A DNA stretch of 64,000 bases from Undibacterium_A arcticum (GTDB taxonomy: Bacteria > Pseudomonadota > Gammaproteobacteria > Burkholderiales > Burkholderiaceae_D). The notes beneath the pieces were generated by a model. That model saw only the letters and a list, made by a program, of their open reading frames with translations, made no database searches and was not told where the DNA came from. The translations under genes were made by a program, and so were the position numbers. The stretch lies in NCBI RefSeq assembly GCF_042660705.1, contig NZ_JBHSUQ010000001.1, one strand, 5' to 3'. Of this stretch, positions 46,958-56,290 are shown piece by piece (position 1 is the stretch's first letter; each line of letters begins with the position of its first letter).

Positions 46958-47815
46958 TGGCTGATTTAACTGACGTAGGGTCCGCGCTGGTCGCGCTCAT
47001 CGCCCAAACCGTTTATCCGAACGGGACCGGACAGGCTTCTGTCGCCAATACCGGAGTCCGCATTTATCAGGGCTGGCCGAACCCGCAGCAATTGGATGCT
47101 GATCTGAAGCTCGGCATCTGCCATGTTTCGGTGTATCCCCGCACGGAAGAGCGCAACGTAACCCGGTACTCGAAGGACTGGCAGCAGCTCTCGGTGAATA
47201 CGCCGACGCTGACGCTCACGATCTCCGGGCAGACCGTCACGGTCGGCGGAACGGTGCCCCCGGCGAACAATCCGCAAAACGTGACGGTGTTGGCCAACAG
47301 GCAGCCCTACATCTATGCGGTGCAGGTGGCCGATACGCTGACGAGCATCGCCACGGCATTGGCGACGCTGATCGTCGCGGGGATTCCAGTGCGCCGGCAG
47401 CGCGGGGGCGGTCATTACGCTGCCGGCCACTGCCAGAATCAACGCAGTTCGGGTGGGCGTGACTGGCACCAGCATCCGCGAGATTCGGCGGCAGGAGCGG
47501 TTGTTCCAGATTTCGGTCTGGGCAGACACGCCGGCGCACAGGGACGCCATCGCACCGGCCATTGACGTGGTACTGGCCATCACGCAGTTCATGACGCTGG
47601 TTGATCAGTCAACGGCGAGGATGACTTACAAGAGCAGCCCGGTATCCGACGAATTTCAGAAGGACAAGCTCTACCGGCGCGACCTGTTTTACACGGTCGA
47701 GTATGCGACCACGCAGATCGAGACCGATACGCAGATCACGCAAGAGCAGCTGAACACGTCCGGCCAGGTTGACGGCTCGACGCAGTACGGACCAGTCACC
47801 ACCACCTATTTCTAG
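46957..47815 (+). CDS. phage structural (tail-completion) protein, frameshifted
   Basis: Joined across a shift at about 47385-47395 into about 285 residues. First part: MADLTDVGSALVALIAQTVYP, QGWPNPQQLDADLKLGICHV; second part: GTSIREIRRQERLFQISVWAD, DQSTARMTYKSSPVSDEFQ and a Thr/Gln-rich end. It precedes the sheath gene and is probably at the head-tail interface. Confidence 0.68.
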
Positions 47816-47823
47816 GGCCAGCC

Positions 47824-47973
47824 ATGTTTGCACTCACTGTCGTTGAAAATTTCCTGTCGCACGTCAAGGGTGACGTGATCACCGACGCAAAACTGATCAA
47901 GCAATACCTCGCATCGGAATGGCAGAACCATTTCATCAAAACGGATGCCCCGGTAGATCCGGCTCCTAAATAA
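47824..47973 (+). CDS. very small phage protein
   Basis: 49 residues, MFALTVVENFLSHVKGDVIT then KLIKQYLASEWQNHFIK. Starts 8 bases after the previous stop, followed by a terminator. A typical conserved small ORF between tail completion and sheath genes. Function unknown. Confidence 0.62.
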   Translation: MFALTVVENFLSHVKGDVITDAKLIKQYLASEWQNHFIKTDAPVDPAPK

Positions 47974-47993
47974 CCCGTTATCACCCAATTCAG

Positions 47994-48015
47994 GCCGCTT
48001 TCGAGCGGCTTTTTT
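47994..48015 (+). terminator. terminator before the sheath gene
   Basis: GCCGCT TTCG AGCGGC followed by TTTTTT. Confidence 0.85.
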
Positions 48016-48032
48016 CATTTTAGGAGCCACTC

Positions 48033-49562
48033 ATGCCTGTAGTCCAACAAGGTTCGATCAATACGACCGCGCTGATCGTGCCCGATCTGTATGTGCAGAT
48101 CGTGCCGCCCAGCGTCACCCTGCTCAATGGCTTGCCGACCAATATCCTTGGCGTGGTCGGTACCGCAACTTGGGGCCCGGCCAACGCGCCGACCGTCGTT
48201 GGCAGCATGGCCGACTACTCGCGTCAATTCGGAGCGATTCAGGCGCGCAAATACGATATGGGTACCGCTGTGGCCGCTGCCGTGCTGCAGGGCGCCAACA
48301 ACTTCCGCTGCGTTCGCGTGACCGACGGCACAGATGTGGCTGCTACAGTCGTTGTGCTGGCCACTTGCATCACGTTCACCAGCAAATACACCGGTACGCT
48401 CGGTAACTCGGCGCAGGTCATCGTCGGTACCGGATCGCAAGCCAACACGTCCAAGGCGACCGTAACGATGCCGGGCCAGGTGCCGGAAGTGTTCGACAAC
48501 ATCGCGGGCACCGCCAATGCGCTGTGGGTCAACATGGCCGCCGCCATCAACAACGGCCAATCAGGACAGCGCGGACCGTCGCAATTCATCGTGGCCACTG
48601 CTGGCGCTGGCACCACCGCTCCGACACTGGCCACGTACTCGCTGGCCGGCGGCACCGATGGCGCGACGACCATCACCGGCACCGTGCTGCTGGGCGTCGA
48701 TACCGTGCCACGCAAGGGCATGTATGCGCTGCGCAACACAAACACCAGCATCGCCTTCCTGGCGGATTGCGACGACACCACGACCTTTACCAACCAGGTT
48801 GCTTACGGCTATTCCGAAGGTACCTACATGGTCGGCGTCACACCTGCCGGCGACGCCATTGCTGCTGCGGTCACCGCCAAAGCTACTGCCGGTATCGATG
48901 CCTACATCTTCAAGTACTTGCTGGGCGATTGGGTCTACTTCAACGACACCGTGAACAACCAGGTGCGTTTGATTTCGCCGCAGGGCTTTGTCGCCGGCCG
49001 TCTGGCCAACCTGTCGCCAGAGCAATCGAGTCTGAACAAGCCGCTGTATGGCATCGTCGGCACGCAAAAGAGCTACCAGAACTTGACGTACTCGAGTGCT
49101 GAATTGGCGTTGCTGGGCGTGGCTGGTATTGACCTGATCACCAACCCGATCCCGGCAGGTAACAGCTTCGGCGTGCGCTTCGGTCACAACAGCTCGAGCA
49201 ATGCGGTGACGAACGGCGACAATTACACCCGCATGACGAACTACATCGCCTACACGCTCAACGGCGGCATGGGGCTGTTCATCGGTCAGTTGCAAAGTCC
49301 GACCGTGCGCCGATCTGCTGCGGCGACGATCTCGGCATTCCTGGAAGCCTTGACCGGCCAGAACATGATCGGCTCGGCGGACGGTACGCAGCCTTACAGC
49401 GTCCAGATCGATAACACCAACAACCCGCAGAACCGTGTCGCGTTGGGCTACATGCAGGCGGACGTGAAGGTTCGCTACCTGTCGGTGATCGAGAAATTCA
49501 TCATCAACGTCGAAGGCGGTCAATCCGTCACGATCAACCGTCAATCCGTCGCACTGGCTTAA
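48033..49562 (+). CDS. contractile tail sheath protein
   Basis: 509 residues, intact. MPVVQQGSINTTALIVPDLY, the LPTNILGVVGTATWGP segment and GVRFGHNSSSNAVTNGDNYT with the closing KVRYLSVIEKFIINVEGGQS are typical of Mu-type sheaths. Six copies per ring surround the tube and contract on infection. Places the phage among contractile-tailed (myovirus-type) phages. Confidence 0.93.
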   Translation: MPVVQQGSINTTALIVPDLYVQIVPPSVTLLNGLPTNILGVVGTATWGPANAPTVVGSMADYSRQFGAIQARKYDMGTAVAAAVLQGANNFRCVRVTDGTDVAATVVVLATCITFTSKYTGTLGNSAQVIVGTGSQANTSKATVTMPGQVPEVFDNIAGTANALWVNMAAAINNGQSGQRGPSQFIVATAGAGTTAPTLATYSLAGGTDGATTITGTVLLGVDTVPRKGMYALRNTNTSIAFLADCDDTTTFTNQVAYGYSEGTYMVGVTPAGDAIAAAVTAKATAGIDAYIFKYLLGDWVYFNDTVNNQVRLISPQGFVAGRLANLSPEQSSLNKPLYGIVGTQKSYQNLTYSSAELALLGVAGIDLITNPIPAGNSFGVRFGHNSSSNAVTNGDNYTRMTNYIAYTLNGGMGLFIGQLQSPTVRRSAAATISAFLEALTGQNMIGSADGTQPYSVQIDNTNNPQNRVALGYMQADVKVRYLSVIEKFIINVEGGQSVTINRQSVALA

Positions 49563-49582
49563 TTCCTCGCAAATCGCATGAC

Positions 49583-49607
49583 AAGCTCGCTCCGGCGGGC
49601 TTTTTTT
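49583..49607 (+). terminator. terminator between sheath and tube
   Basis: AAGCTCGC TCCG GCGGGCTT followed by TTTTT; partial terminators like this often set sheath-to-tube ratio. Confidence 0.78.
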
Positions 49608-49621
49608 ATTGGAGCATCGCT

Positions 49622-50053
49622 ATGCCATTGAATTCCTACTCCGTAGGCCGCGACCTGTCGCTCGACATCACCGGCCCGAATGGACCGCTGTCGTTCAGCC
49701 AAATTGTTGGCTTCACATCCAAGCCGGACATCACCGACAAGAAAATCAAGGGGCTGGACGGCATCACCCGCCATCTGCGCTTTCCTGACGGCTGGTCGGG
49801 ATCATTCGAGATCGAGCGCCAGAACGCAGTCGTCGATGACTATTTTTCCCAGCTCGAGGCGAACTATTACGCCGGACTGAACGAATTGCCGGTGACTATC
49901 ACCGAGACCATTCAAGAGGTCAGCGGCTCTATTTCGCAATATCGTTACCTGCAAGTGCTACTGACGCTCGAAGACGCCGGCAACTACAAGGGTGACGACT
50001 CGGTGCACCAGAAAATGCGCTTCGTGGCCGCGCGCCGCGTCAAAGTCTCGTAA
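49622..50053 (+). CDS. tail tube protein
   Basis: 143 residues, MPLNSYSVGRDLSLDITGPN, SKPDITDKKIKGLDGITRHL and FPDGWSGSFEIERQN. It follows the sheath gene as in Mu-like phages. Frame intact. Confidence 0.9.
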   Translation: MPLNSYSVGRDLSLDITGPNGPLSFSQIVGFTSKPDITDKKIKGLDGITRHLRFPDGWSGSFEIERQNAVVDDYFSQLEANYYAGLNELPVTITETIQEVSGSISQYRYLQVLLTLEDAGNYKGDDSVHQKMRFVAARRVKVS

Positions 50054-50064
50054 TTTAACCCGAT

Positions 50065-50096
50065 GACGCGCCGGATCGATTTCGGCGCGTCGTTTT
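50065..50096 (+). terminator. terminator-like hairpin after the tube gene
   Basis: GACGCGCCG / CGGCGCGTC with a nine-base loop followed by GTTTTA. Only four Ts, so partial termination is likely. Confidence 0.6.
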
Positions 50097-50110
50097 AAGG
50101 AATAACTCTG

Positions 50111-50479
50111 ATGAGTGAACCAACCGTAACCCTGAAGCCGACGCAGGAGATCCTTGCCAAGGCCAGCGAAGAATCGACCATGGTCGACGCCCTTGGCCGC
50201 ACGATCAAGATCAAGAAGCCGGGCGTCTTGGCGCAATACCGTCTGATCGAGGCACTGGGCGACAGCGCGCAGAACGTCACCTACATGAGCATGGTGCTGC
50301 CGCTGATCTACGTGACCGCGATCGATGACCTGGCTGTGCATCAGCCAAAAAGCAAGCTACAGGTCGAGGCACTGATCCAGCAGCTGGACGAGGCCGGCAT
50401 CGAGGCGGTCATGCACCATGTGCAGGAAACTTTCGGCAAGAGCGATCCCGAACAGGACAAAGCCGAACTAAAAAAGTAG
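50111..50479 (+). CDS. tail assembly chaperone G
   Basis: 122 residues, MSEPTVTLKPTQEILAKASE ... VLAQYRLIEALGDSAQNV. It guides tape-measure folding. The frame ends TAG immediately after a slippery sequence, where part of the ribosomes should change frame to make G-T. Confidence 0.88.
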   Translation: MSEPTVTLKPTQEILAKASEESTMVDALGRTIKIKKPGVLAQYRLIEALGDSAQNVTYMSMVLPLIYVTAIDDLAVHQPKSKLQVEALIQQLDEAGIEAVMHHVQETFGKSDPEQDKAELKK

Positions 50480-50649
50480 TCCGGACCGGCCCGATCCGTG
50501 AATGCTTATGGCTCGTCAAGAATGGCGTGCCGTTCGACGTCGCGTTCGGGCTGGATGACATCACGCGAACGGGCTGGTGCATCATCTTTTCCGAGATGGA
50601 AGGCGCGAAATTCAATTTCAACACGATGCAATACGAGGATCAGAAATGA
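50111..50649 (+). CDS. tail assembly chaperone G-T fusion via -1 frameshift
   Basis: The slippery heptamer A AAA AAG at 50470-50476 overlaps the codons before the G stop (TAG 50477-50479). A -1 slip continues into KKVVRTGPIRECLWLVKNGV, FDVAFGLDDITRTGWCIIFS and ends at TGA 50647-50649, giving about 179 residues. The T extension (57 codons) has no start of its own and is clearly coding. G and G-T both act in tail assembly, as in lambda and Mu. Confidence 0.9.
50470..50476 (+). promoter_or_regulatory. slippery heptamer A AAA AAG
   Basis: In phase with the G gene: CTA AAA AAG TAG. This is the same class of heptamer as in E. coli dnaX. It is the one frameshift of this window which is expected to be programmed. 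Confidence 0.88.
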
Positions 50650-51122
50650 GAGAGTTTGCGCATCTGGGGGAAATGGTCGCGCATCTGGCTACGATGGCCG
50701 CCGCTGAAACGCTGGCACTGCATCACGGCTTGAAGAAGTGCGCAGTTGCCATCGAGAAGACCGCGAAACAGGAAATCGGCGAGTACCAGGGCGAGGTCGG
50801 CCCGTTTGCCGGATGGGTGGAACTGGCCGACGGCACCAAGGCCGACCGGCTGGCGCAGGGATTCACTGAAAATGATCCGTTACTGCGCAATGGCAAGCTC
50901 CGCGCCTCGATCAGCCATCAAATTCACGGTCTGGACGCGGTGGTCGGCTCGGACAGCGACATCATGGTGTATCAGGAGCTTGGCACCGAACACATCCCGC
51001 CGCGCGCGGTGCTGGGGCCCGCGGCGATCCGCAACAAAGAATTGATATTGAAAACGCTGGGGCAAGCCGCCGCTGAAGGGCTGCTGTACGGCGCAGGCTC
51101 GACGCTGACCGCCCTAGAGTAG
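50646..51122 (+). CDS. HK97 gp10-like tail completion protein
   Basis: 158 residues. MREFAHLGEMVAHLATMAAA, CAVAIEKTAKQEIGEYQG, DPLLRNGKLRASISHQI, and the typical MVYQELGTEHIPPRAVLGPA of the family. ATGA overlap with G-T. It usually terminates the tail tube; here it lies between the chaperones and the tape measure. Confidence 0.75.
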   Translation: MREFAHLGEMVAHLATMAAAETLALHHGLKKCAVAIEKTAKQEIGEYQGEVGPFAGWVELADGTKADRLAQGFTENDPLLRNGKLRASISHQIHGLDAVVGSDSDIMVYQELGTEHIPPRAVLGPAAIRNKELILKTLGQAAAEGLLYGAGSTLTALE

Positions 51123-51350
51123 GCAGTAGATGAATATGCCGACCAGCGTCGCGGCGATCAGGCCAATGACCAGCAGGCCAAACGAGGCCAGAAACAGATC
51201 GAGACGCTTACCGATCGGCATCGGATGAACGAAGCGCAGGCCGGTTTGCGCCGCCTGGCGGGTCGATTGATCTGCCGGCCGGATATTAGGGTACTGCACC
51301 CATGAAACCCGGTCGGCAAGCCATTCTTGCATTTGATGTGACAGCTTCAT
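51114..51350 (-). CDS. minus-strand membrane protein inside the tail operon
   Basis: 78 residues, oriented against all neighbouring tail genes. Soluble N-terminus (MKLSHQMQEWLADRVSWVQY) and one C-terminal helix LFLASFGLLVIGLIAATLVGIFIYCLL. No other gene fills this 244-bp gap. Such single reversed genes (morons) may be expressed from the prophage; superinfection or envelope effects are conceivable. No good ribosome site is visible. Confidence 0.6.
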   Translation of the reverse strand: MKLSHQMQEWLADRVSWVQYPNIRPADQSTRQAAQTGLRFVHPMPIGKRLDLFLASFGLLVIGLIAATLVGIFIYCLL

Positions 51351-51365
51351 ATTTTCGGGATACCC

Positions 51366-53146
51366 ATGTTTGACGCCTACAAGATCGGAATCACTCTATC
51401 GCTGACGAACCATGTTAGCAAGGGCTTGATGCTGCTGGCTGGAGATTTCGCAAAGACTGAGGCGCAGGCGACCTTGCTGCAAAAGCGCATCAACAGCATT
51501 AAGAATGACGCGCTGAAGGGCGGCATCATGCTCGGCGCGGGTGTTGGCATGTTAGCACTATTCAAGGCTCCGCTCGAAGAGGCAAAGAAGTTTCAAACGG
51601 AAACCGCAAAATTCGCTTCCCTTGGCTTCGGCGATGCCGTGACCGGCCAAGCGGTGAAGTTTGCCACCGGCATGAACACGGTCGGTACCAGCGCGCGCGA
51701 CAATCTGACGCTACTTTCCGATGCCATGGCCGTGTTCAAGAACCTGGAGCATGCAGAATTCGCCGCGCCGATCATGGCAAAGATGAAATTTGCCAATGAA
51801 GCCGTGTTCGGCCAGAAGGGCGGCGAGCACTCCACGAAGTTCATGGACATGCTCAAGGTGATCGAATTCCGGGGCGGCCTGTCCAGCGAGAAGGAGTTTG
51901 CGACGCAGGCTAATTTTGTGCAGCAAGTTATTTCTGGAAGCCGCAACCGGGTCGATGCCACCCAATTGCTGCAGGCTTTGAAAACTGGCGGCGTAGGCCT
52001 GTCGCAGCGATCAAACAAAGACTTCTACCTCGGCGCGGAGCCTTGATTCAAGAATTCGGCGGTCAGCGTTACGGCACCGGTGCCATGTCTATTTACCAGA
52101 ATCTGGTGCAGGCGCGCGGCACAAAGACGGCTCAGGCCGAGCTTTACCGGCTCGGTTTGCTCAATAAAGACATGGTCGAGTTCAACAAGATGGGCGAACT
52201 TAAGAAGGCGCTGCCAGGATCGTTCATGGGCTCCAACATTCTTGAAAAAGAGGGCGAGCTTGCATTGCTGGAGAAGGTGCTGCTGCCAGCGTTTGCGGCC
52301 AAGGGGATTACCGGGGATGAAGGCATCATCCGCGAAATCGGGATGATCGTTGGCAACCGTACCGGCTCCAGCTTGCTGTCCCGGATTTATCAGCAGCGCG
52401 CCACCATCAAAACACAGTCGGCAGCAAATATGAATGCCGAGAACATCGACCAATTGAGCGCGCGTGCCGGCGGAACACTGGCAGGCAAGCAAATCGACCT
52501 GCATGCCAAATTCAATACCTTGATGCTGCAGCTTGGCAACACGATCTTGCCACTGGCGATCAGCGCGCTGGAAAAACTGATTCCGCTGGTGAAGATCATG
52601 GCGGGATGGATCGAGCGGCATCACACTTTGGTCAAGCTACTGTCGGGCGCATTTATCGTGCTGGCCGGCGGCCTGATGATTCGCGGCTCGATTCTATTGC
52701 TCGGCGCGGCGCTCCGTGGACTTGGCTTGTCGCTGGCAATGGGCGCGGTCGGCGGTCTGTCTGGCATGGTTTCCGGGCTCGGTATCGCTGCAGGCTTGAT
52801 CGTCAGCCCGATAGGAATCGCTGTTCTCGCGATTGGTACGATTGCGGCCGCATGCTATGCCTTCCGCAAGATTTCGCAAGATGAGGTTAATGCAGTCAAG
52901 ACAGACGGCGGCGTTAAGTTGACGGCTGGCGCAGCGGCAAGGATTGCCGCGGGCGAGGGCGGGTTCGTGAAGCCAGGCGCAAACAATAAGCCAATCCAAG
53001 TGCATACACAGGTAAATATGGACGGGTTCAAAGTGGCAACTATCGTCACTCAGCACCAGTCGAAAGCAGCATCTAAGCCGCAACTTGGCACCGGCCGCTT
53101 TGACTTTGGCCTGACGCCACTCTCGCCAGGAATGAACATTCGATGA
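51366..53146 (+). CDS. tail tape-measure protein, frameshifted
   Basis: MFDAYKIGITLSLTNHVSKG begins; a one-base shift lies at about 52040, between KDFYLGAEP and LIQEFGGQRYGTGAM. Joined length about 593 residues, relatively short, predicting a short contractile tail. Helical segments, a Leu/Gly-rich hydrophobic region (about residues 405-480) and a C-terminal domain with VHTQVNMDGFKVATIVTQHQ are visible. Confidence 0.87.
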
Positions 53147-54102
53147 GGCCAGATACCTACCTTAGCCTGGGCGATCTGAATTTTTCGCGGTTCGAAGTCC
53201 CGGAGCACATCCAGTTTGGCGGCGATCAGGCGCTGGCCGTGCATGAACTGGTCGGCGGCAAGCGAATCGTGGATGCCATGGGACGGCAGGACAAGCCGCT
53301 CGAGTGGTCTGGGCAGTTTATCGGCGCCGATGCGAATGATCGTGCGCGCTATCTGAATTACCTGCGGATCGCTGGCAAGCCGCTCATTCTGTCGTGGGGC
53401 GAGTACGCCTATAGCGTCGTGGTCAAAACGGCGTTGATGGACTACCGGCGAGCCTATGAAATCCCGTATTCGATCAGCTGCATGGTGGTCGAGGACTTGA
53501 CGCTACCGGTCACCGCATCGCCGCCGGCATCGGTCGACAGCGCGATCAACGATGATATGACGACATCGAACAGTTTGGGCGGCTTGATCGGCGACGGCCC
53601 ATTGACGGCCGCGCTCGGCACGCTCAATACCGCGATCAGCGCGGTGTCGTCGTTCGCCAATGCCGCGCAAAGCACGATCAATAGCGTGCTGGGACCAGTT
53701 CTCGCGGTGCAGGCGCGCGTCACGACCTTGATTGCGTCGACCGGCAATACCATCGCCAATATCGCCACAGTCGGCGGCGTACTGCCAAACACACCGATTG
53801 CCACGACGGCATCGAAACTGAATGCGCAGATCGCCGGTTACACGCAATTGCCGCTGCTGCTCAACCTGCAAGCATCGACCGGGCGCATCGGCGCGAATCT
53901 GGGCGCCATCTCGACATCCGGCAAGTCGGTAACCAGCGCCGGCGGCAACCTGTTCGACTTGGCATCAAAGGCCTATGGCGATCCAACTGCGTGGCCGACG
54001 ATCGCGCGTGCCAACAAGCTGAAAGATCCAGCCCTAGTCGGAGTTCAGACAATCATCATCCCGCCGACACCAGACGGCAGTGGGGGCGTGTATGGCGCTT
54101 AA
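53143..54102 (+). CDS. baseplate/DNA-circularisation N-like protein with LysM-type end
   Basis: 319 residues. N-terminal YLSLGDLNFSRFEVPEHI, IDAMGRQDKPLEWSGQFIG and GEYAYSVVVKTALMDYRR are typical of Mu gp43-type proteins; the C-terminal NLFDLASKAYGDPTAWPTIA resembles LysM-like tail proteins. It sits between tape measure and hub. Confidence 0.82.
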   Translation: MRPDTYLSLGDLNFSRFEVPEHIQFGGDQALAVHELVGGKRIVDAMGRQDKPLEWSGQFIGADANDRARYLNYLRIAGKPLILSWGEYAYSVVVKTALMDYRRAYEIPYSISCMVVEDLTLPVTASPPASVDSAINDDMTTSNSLGGLIGDGPLTAALGTLNTAISAVSSFANAAQSTINSVLGPVLAVQARVTTLIASTGNTIANIATVGGVLPNTPIATTASKLNAQIAGYTQLPLLLNLQASTGRIGANLGAISTSGKSVTSAGGNLFDLASKAYGDPTAWPTIARANKLKDPALVGVQTIIIPPTPDGSGGVYGA

Positions 54103-55210
54103 TCCGACTGTCCAATCCATCGCCCGCCAGCCGCGGGGCGTCGTCAAGGTCAATGACACACGACTTGACGGTTGGATCAAGTGGGAAGTTGACAACAACA
54201 CCTACTACGAAGCCGACACCTTCCGCGTGACCTTTGCGCTGTCGGCACTGCCGGCGGCCTGCGGCGATGCATGGTGGGCCAGCCAGCAGGAAATATTCAT
54301 CGAGATATTCGCCGGCTTCCCGGCAGATGCCGAGAATTACAGCGCGACTGAGCTGCAAAGCCTGACTTATGGACGCGTCGATGATGTGACGTTTGACCCG
54401 GTAGCGCGCACCTTGCAAGTATCGGGACGCGACCTGACGGCGATGCTGATCGACGCTAAGACCAGCGAGACGTTCCAGAATTTGACATCGAGCCAGATCG
54501 CGACGCAGATTGCGCAGCGGCACGGTTTGACAACAACGTATGTAACAGCAACGTCGAAACGGTCCGGCAAGTATTACCAGATCGACCAGGTGCGCGTGAA
54601 CCAGCAGCGCAGCGAGTGGGACTTGCTGACCGCATTGGCCGGCGAGGAAGAATTCTCAGTGTACGTGAAGCGCAAGGAATTGCATTTCGAGCCAGTCGCA
54701 CAGCCGAGCGCTAATCCCTATCTACTGAAATGGGAGCCGCCGACCGATCAGAACGGGGCTTTCGGGTTCAACGGGCAATCGATCAGTTTCAGCCGGGCGT
54801 TAAATTTCGCGCGCGGCGTGGTCGTCACTGTCATGTCGGTCAGCCCGAAAACCGGGCAGGCGATCAAAGTCATCTACCCGGCCAAGGCCGCGAACATCAA
54901 GCCAGGCCAGAGCAAGGCGCAGGCCCAGCAGTTCAGCTACACGTTCGCGCACCTGACCTATGAGAAAGCGCTGCAAAAGGCGCAGCAAATTCATGACGAT
55001 ATTTCAAAGCACGAAGTAAAACTAAACGCGACCCTGCCGGCCGATAACCTGATCCAAGTCAACAACCTGATCAGCGTGGTCGGCACCGGTACCGCTTTTG
55101 ACCAGACCTATTACCCGGAAAGCATCGTGCGCGAAATGGATCTCACCGGCGGCTACACGATGACAATCAAGGCCAAGAACCATTCGCCGCAATCGGTGAT
55201 CCCGCTATGA
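54092..55210 (+). CDS. baseplate hub protein (gp44/P-like)
   Basis: 372 residues from MALNPTVQSIARQPRGVVKV. GWIKWEVDNNTYYEADTFRV, VDDVTFDPVARTLQVSGRDL and FNGQSISFSRALNFARGVVV are characteristic of Mu gp44-like hubs. The start overlaps the preceding gene. Forms the central ring of the baseplate. Confidence 0.87.
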   Translation: MALNPTVQSIARQPRGVVKVNDTRLDGWIKWEVDNNTYYEADTFRVTFALSALPAACGDAWWASQQEIFIEIFAGFPADAENYSATELQSLTYGRVDDVTFDPVARTLQVSGRDLTAMLIDAKTSETFQNLTSSQIATQIAQRHGLTTTYVTATSKRSGKYYQIDQVRVNQQRSEWDLLTALAGEEEFSVYVKRKELHFEPVAQPSANPYLLKWEPPTDQNGAFGFNGQSISFSRALNFARGVVVTVMSVSPKTGQAIKVIYPAKAANIKPGQSKAQAQQFSYTFAHLTYEKALQKAQQIHDDISKHEVKLNATLPADNLIQVNNLISVVGTGTAFDQTYYPESIVREMDLTGGYTMTIKAKNHSPQSVIPL

Positions 55211-55884
55211 GGGAAATGCTAAACGCGATGCGCATGCAGGCAGTGCAGGCGATGGGTGAGCGGGCGTCGACGCGTCTTGGCACGGTGCAGAGCTACGACC
55301 CGGGCAATTACGCGGTGCGCGTCGCGCTGCAGCCGGAAGGCAACCTGACCGGCTGGATACCGCTGCTGTCGCCATGGGTCGGCAATGGCTGGGGCATGTT
55401 CTGCCCGCCAACGATCGGCGATCTGGTCGAAGTGCAGTTTCAGGAGGCGGATCACGATGCGCCGATGTCGTGCATGCGTTTCTATAACGACAAGAACCGG
55501 CCGTTGAGCGTGCCTTCCGGCGAGTTCTGGCTGGTGCATAAAAGCGGCGCCTTTTTCAAGCTGCTAAACAACGGCAGCGGCACGTTTTCAGATGGGCATG
55601 GCGCGACGGTCACGCTAAACGGAGACGGGACGATAAGCAGCGCAGCAACCCAGTGGAACCACACTGGTCCGCAGCACATCACCGGAAATGTGGTCATCAC
55701 CGGCACCCAGCAGGTAACGGGGCAGATTACAGGGCAGGGCGGCATGGCTATCAGTGGCGGCAGCGGTGCGACGGTGGCCGGCAACATGGCAATTACTGGC
55801 GGCAACGTGACTGCCGACGGCATCGGCCTGAAAACACATACACACACCGATCCGCAGGGCGGAACGGTTGGAGCGCCACAATGA
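55207..55884 (+). CDS. baseplate spike protein (gp45/V-like)
   Basis: 225 residues. The OB-fold at the start (STRLGTVQSYDPGNYAVRVA, MFCPPTIGDLVEVQFQ) is followed by a repetitive beta-helix (GNVVITGTQQVTGQITGQGG) and ends with THTHTDPQG, the metal-coordinating His motif at the tip of spikes. Pierces the cell membrane during infection. Confidence 0.92.
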   Translation: MREMLNAMRMQAVQAMGERASTRLGTVQSYDPGNYAVRVALQPEGNLTGWIPLLSPWVGNGWGMFCPPTIGDLVEVQFQEADHDAPMSCMRFYNDKNRPLSVPSGEFWLVHKSGAFFKLLNNGSGTFSDGHGATVTLNGDGTISSAATQWNHTGPQHITGNVVITGTQQVTGQITGQGGMAISGGSGATVAGNMAITGGNVTADGIGLKTHTHTDPQGGTVGAPQ

Positions 55885-56282
55885 GCGACCTGAATCATTA
55901 CTACGGCGGCGATTTAACGCAGTCGGCGACGGGCGACCTGTTGAAAGTCGATGGCACCACACAGGGCCAGCAACGGGTCTTGCGCCGCCTGCTGACCAAC
56001 CCGGCCGCATTCGACCGAAACGGCAATGTGACGGTTTCCGGAGATTACATTTTCCACCCGACCTATGGCGCCGGACTTCCGCGCATGGTTGGCGATACCG
56101 TCAATATTGCCAAAATCAAGGGCGTGATTCGCGGCCAGATCCTGCTCGAGGCGTCGGTGGCGAGGAACCCGGAGCCGATCATTACCGTAACTGAAATTCA
56201 GGGCGGCGTGTCGGTTTATATCCATTACAACGATGCGCAAACCGGCAAACCGGTCGCACTTTCGTTCGATGTCAATCGTTAG
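55881..56282 (+). CDS. baseplate wedge protein (gp46/W-like)
   Basis: 133 residues: MSDLNHYYGGDLTQSATGDL, QGQQRVLRRLLTNPAAF, and the GP46 family end EPIITVTEIQGGVSVYIHYN. Overlaps the spike gene (ATGA). Confidence 0.88.
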   Translation: MSDLNHYYGGDLTQSATGDLLKVDGTTQGQQRVLRRLLTNPAAFDRNGNVTVSGDYIFHPTYGAGLPRMVGDTVNIAKIKGVIRGQILLEASVARNPEPIITVTEIQGGVSVYIHYNDAQTGKPVALSFDVNR

Positions 56283-56290
56283 GGAAATAA

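Noticed and set aside
48561..49544. 327-codon minus-strand open frame opposite the sheath gene
   Set aside because: Antisense shadow; the sheath frame is clearly the coding one.
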